Source: JAWOHX01 sp046484975 (GTDB taxonomy: Bacteria; Bacillota; Clostridia; DUPQ01). Taken from it: 6,827 nt of DNA. Within the stretch, counting starts at the first letter, position 1, and the number at the start of each line of letters is the position of its first letter. This document shows positions 5,706-6,827 of this stretch, piece by piece. The stretch lies in contig JAWOHX010000054.1 in the NCBI GenBank assembly GCA_046484975.1, positions 1 through 6,827 of the forward strand. The letters run 5' to 3'. Under the pieces are notes generated by a model. The model saw only the letters and a list, made by a program, of their open reading frames with translations, was not told where the DNA came from and made no database searches. A program made the position numbers and the translations under genes.

Positions 5706-6176
5706 ATGAATATGTTCTACCAACAGAAACGTACCATCGTGTCCATGATATCCGGTATATTGATCCTTGCGGCATACGGCATCCATGCATGGAGGACATT
5801 CCGGGAGGGAACCGTCGACATGGGCAATGACCTGAGGTACTGGGCAGTCACCATGCTCATCTTCATCGGCATCGGTGTTGTGGCCACCATCGTGATCCAG
5901 ATCATCTTCCATATTATCAACGCCGTGGTGAACGAGGTGACCACTGGCGTGCAGGACGAGGACCAGCTGGTGCAGGATGAAATGGATAAGCTAGTGGAAC
6001 TCAAAGCCACCCGGAACGGTTATGTCGTGGCCGGGCTGGGTTTCGTCTCCGCGATGCTCACCCTGGTGCTGCGTCAGCCCCCCGGGGTCATGCTGAATGT
6101 GCTGTATCTGTCCTTTGCCCTGGGGTCCATCTTCGAGGGGGCTTCACAGCTGTACTACTACAGGAGGGGGATATGA
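5706..6176 (+). CDS. Four-helix membrane protein partnered with an XRE regulator
   Basis: A 156-residue membrane protein with hydrophobic segments at about 10-29, 46-72, 104-123 and 127-148. An acidic loop at about 78-100 (TTGVQDEDQLVQDEMDKL) separates the second and third helices. No catalytic motif is visible. Small membrane proteins of this layout are commonly encoded immediately before a short XRE regulator in Bacillota (DUF2178-like is a possible assignment, not confirmed). The gene sits behind the promoter at 5646-5674. GAAGG at 5695-5699 serves ATG 5706; AGGAA at 5701-5705 could serve ATG 5712 instead, so the start is uncertain by two codons. The stop at 6174-6176 is one base before the regulator's start, so the pair is translationally coupled. 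The exact role is unknown; sensing or envelope stress are speculative. Confidence 0.78.
   Translation: MNMFYQQKRTIVSMISGILILAAYGIHAWRTFREGTVDMGNDLRYWAVTMLIFIGIGVVATIVIQIIFHIINAVVNEVTTGVQDEDQLVQDEMDKLVELKATRNGYVVAGLGFVSAMLTLVLRQPPGVMLNVLYLSFALGSIFEGASQLYYYRRGI
6162..6170 (+). promoter_or_regulatory. Ribosome site for the XRE gene
   Basis: AGGAGGGGG lies inside the end of the membrane protein gene and ends seven bases before ATG 6178. It selects 6178 over the upstream open stretch in that frame, which lies inside the membrane protein gene. Confidence 0.65.
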
Positions 6177-6177
6177 G

Positions 6178-6447
6178 ATGGCTGGATGCATGATCACGAA
6201 CAATATCCGCAAGCTGCGCTTCCACCATGGCGAGATGACCCAGCAGGAGCTGGCGAAGAAGACAGGGGTCTCCCGCCAGACCATCGTGGCCATTGAGAAC
6301 GGGAAATACTTCCCTTCATTGGAACTGGCGTTTTGCATCGCTTCGGTCTTTGGGACCCGCCTGGAGGAGGTGTTCTCCTACGAGAAGACGGAGGAAAAGC
6401 CTGCACCCCGGCACAAGGATGCAAAGGAACCGGGAATTAGGAAATGA
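6178..6447 (+). CDS. XRE-family helix-turn-helix transcriptional regulator
   Basis: An 89-residue DNA-binding protein. The helix-turn-helix covers about residues 21-44, with TQQELAKKTGVSRQTI (21-36) and then VAIENGKYFPSLELA (37-51). This is the pattern of the short single-domain XRE regulators that dimerise on operator dyads. The remaining helices (AFCIASVFGTRLEEVFSYE) complete the five-helix domain. A charged tail follows (from about residue 70). It overlaps neither neighbour but follows the membrane protein stop by one base and precedes the flavodoxin remnant by seven, so all three were probably one operon. The likely target is the operon's own promoter with its inverted repeats, and the membrane protein may control it. 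That link is inferred. Confidence 0.92.
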   Translation: MAGCMITNNIRKLRFHHGEMTQQELAKKTGVSRQTIVAIENGKYFPSLELAFCIASVFGTRLEEVFSYEKTEEKPAPRHKDAKEPGIRK

Positions 6448-6454
6448 GAAAGCA

Positions 6455-6728
6455 ATGAGGATATGCATCGTCTATGCCTTAAAGACGGGGAACACGGAGA
6501 GCCTTGCCAGGGAGGCTAAGAACATGCTTGCCTCCCTGGATAATGAGGCCACCATCTTCCCGGTGGAGGAATATGACCTGATGCTTGTCGGTTCCTGCGG
6601 TGATCCGGGACAGGGCAAAATGGAAGGAATGCAGGGAGCAGATGAACGACCATCCAAGCCGGCAGGCTTTGGAGCGGTTCCGGGAATTCATCCTTGGGGC
6701 TATCCGGGAGTGCCCGAAGGGTGATTGA
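6455..6728 (+). pseudogene. Decayed flavodoxin with internal deletion and frame shift
   Basis: The frame from ATG 6455 reads MRICIVYALKTGNTESLAREA, where KTGNTESLA is the FMN-phosphate loop of flavodoxins, followed by a helix, a strand and EYDLMLVGS (residues 39-47). After that the frame degenerates to low-complexity text and stops at 6722-6724, at 89 residues. In the next frame, from about 6600 to a TGA at 6726-6728, the sequence reads as a sensible flavodoxin-type C-terminal end, with RAKWKECREQ then HPSRQALERFREFILGAI. Normal flavodoxin-domain proteins of this kind are about 140-180 residues, so roughly the central third to half is missing. The simplest reading is one internal deletion between about 6595 and 6620 that also changed frame. 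The FMN isoalloxazine loops are lost, so FMN binding is unlikely. It was probably the last gene of the operon begun by the membrane protein. Confidence 0.7.
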
Positions 6729-6753
6729 CTGGGCATGTCCGATGCGGTAAAGT
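6725..6753 (+). promoter_or_regulatory. Promoter candidate before the last gene
   Basis: TTGACT (6725-6730) and TAAAGT (6748-6753) are separated by exactly 17 bases, five and four matches to consensus respectively. A start near 6760 leaves a leader of about 43 bases to ATG 6803. It overlaps the end of the flavodoxin remnant. Confidence 0.45.
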
Positions 6754-6802
6754 GGTCATATTGGCATCGGAAGCAGCCAATGGAAAGGCCGGGACACCAC
6801 TG

Positions 6803-6827
6803 ATGAACCATCGTGAGAACTATCTGC
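6803..6827 (+). CDS. Start of a gene, possibly a second UroD-superfamily protein
   Basis: ATG 6803 opens MNHRENYL and runs off the window after eight codons. An N-terminus of the M-x-x-[RK]-E-x-[FYL]-L type is characteristic of UroD/MtaA-superfamily proteins, and the complete member at 4521 starts in a similar way (MNGKELFQ). The promoter at 6725-6753 supports a new gene here. The ribosome site is weak: GGAAAGG at 6782-6788 is 14 bases away. Eight residues cannot settle the family. Confidence 0.4.

Noticed and set aside
5537..5830. A GTG-started 97-codon + strand frame after the UroD-like gene
   Set aside because: It runs through the promoter and operator-like repeats at 5633-5693 and into the membrane protein gene in another frame; no ribosome site or family resemblance.
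5058..5912. A 284-codon open frame on the - strand
   Set aside because: It crosses the UroD-like gene, an intergenic promoter and the membrane protein gene in antisense, and its His/Asp-rich start is a mirror of hydrophobic sense codons.

Overview
The window reads as a compact, gene-dense stretch of a bacterial chromosome with every supported gene on the + strand. The organism looks like a Bacillota member, probably a gut-type clostridial or erysipelotrichial lineage of moderate GC. This is inferred from strong AAGGAGG-type ribosome sites, extended -10 promoters (TGnTATAAT-like), an intrinsic terminator, a tiny lysine-rich MGDKSPKKK-type protein, a stand-alone Smr-like protein, and a membrane protein/XRE regulator pair. 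No rRNA, tRNA, CRISPR array, insertion sequence or phage gene was seen.

Layout. (1) Bases 1-156 hold the last 51 codons of an unrecognised gene, followed by a weak terminator-like element. (2) Bases 280-4094 form a likely three-gene operon behind an extended -10 promoter. It encodes an 816-residue cytosolic protein resembling heparinase II/III-type (alpha/alpha)-toroid proteins, an overlapping UbiA/MenA-type membrane prenyltransferase, and a 114-residue Smr-like protein. (3) Bases 4142-4382 are a complete monocistronic unit: promoter, strong ribosome site, GTG start, a 35-residue lysine-rich protein and a clear intrinsic terminator. (4) Bases 4453-5540 carry a UroD/MtaA-superfamily protein with its own promoter and a leader containing competing inverted repeats, one of which overlaps the ribosome site. 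(5) Bases 5646-6447 carry a four-helix membrane protein coupled to an XRE regulator, behind a near-consensus promoter framed by inverted repeats. (6) Bases 6455-6728 are a decayed flavodoxin: an intact FMN-loop N-terminus joined out of frame to a flavodoxin-like C-terminal tail, with the middle missing. (7) A separate promoter at 6725-6753 leads to a start at 6803 (MNHRENYL...), which may begin a second UroD-superfamily gene that leaves the window.

How the genes work together is only partly visible. The UroD/MtaA-like protein retains the fold's recognisable motifs but lacks the His-x-Cys zinc ligands expected of corrinoid methyltransferases. The membrane protein/XRE pair looks autoregulated. 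The association of the large toroid-type protein with a prenyltransferase is unusual and its purpose is unknown. The best leads for new biology are the zinc-ligand-less UroD/MtaA homologue with its structured leader, the toroid/prenyltransferase overlap, and the self-contained lysine-rich microprotein locus.
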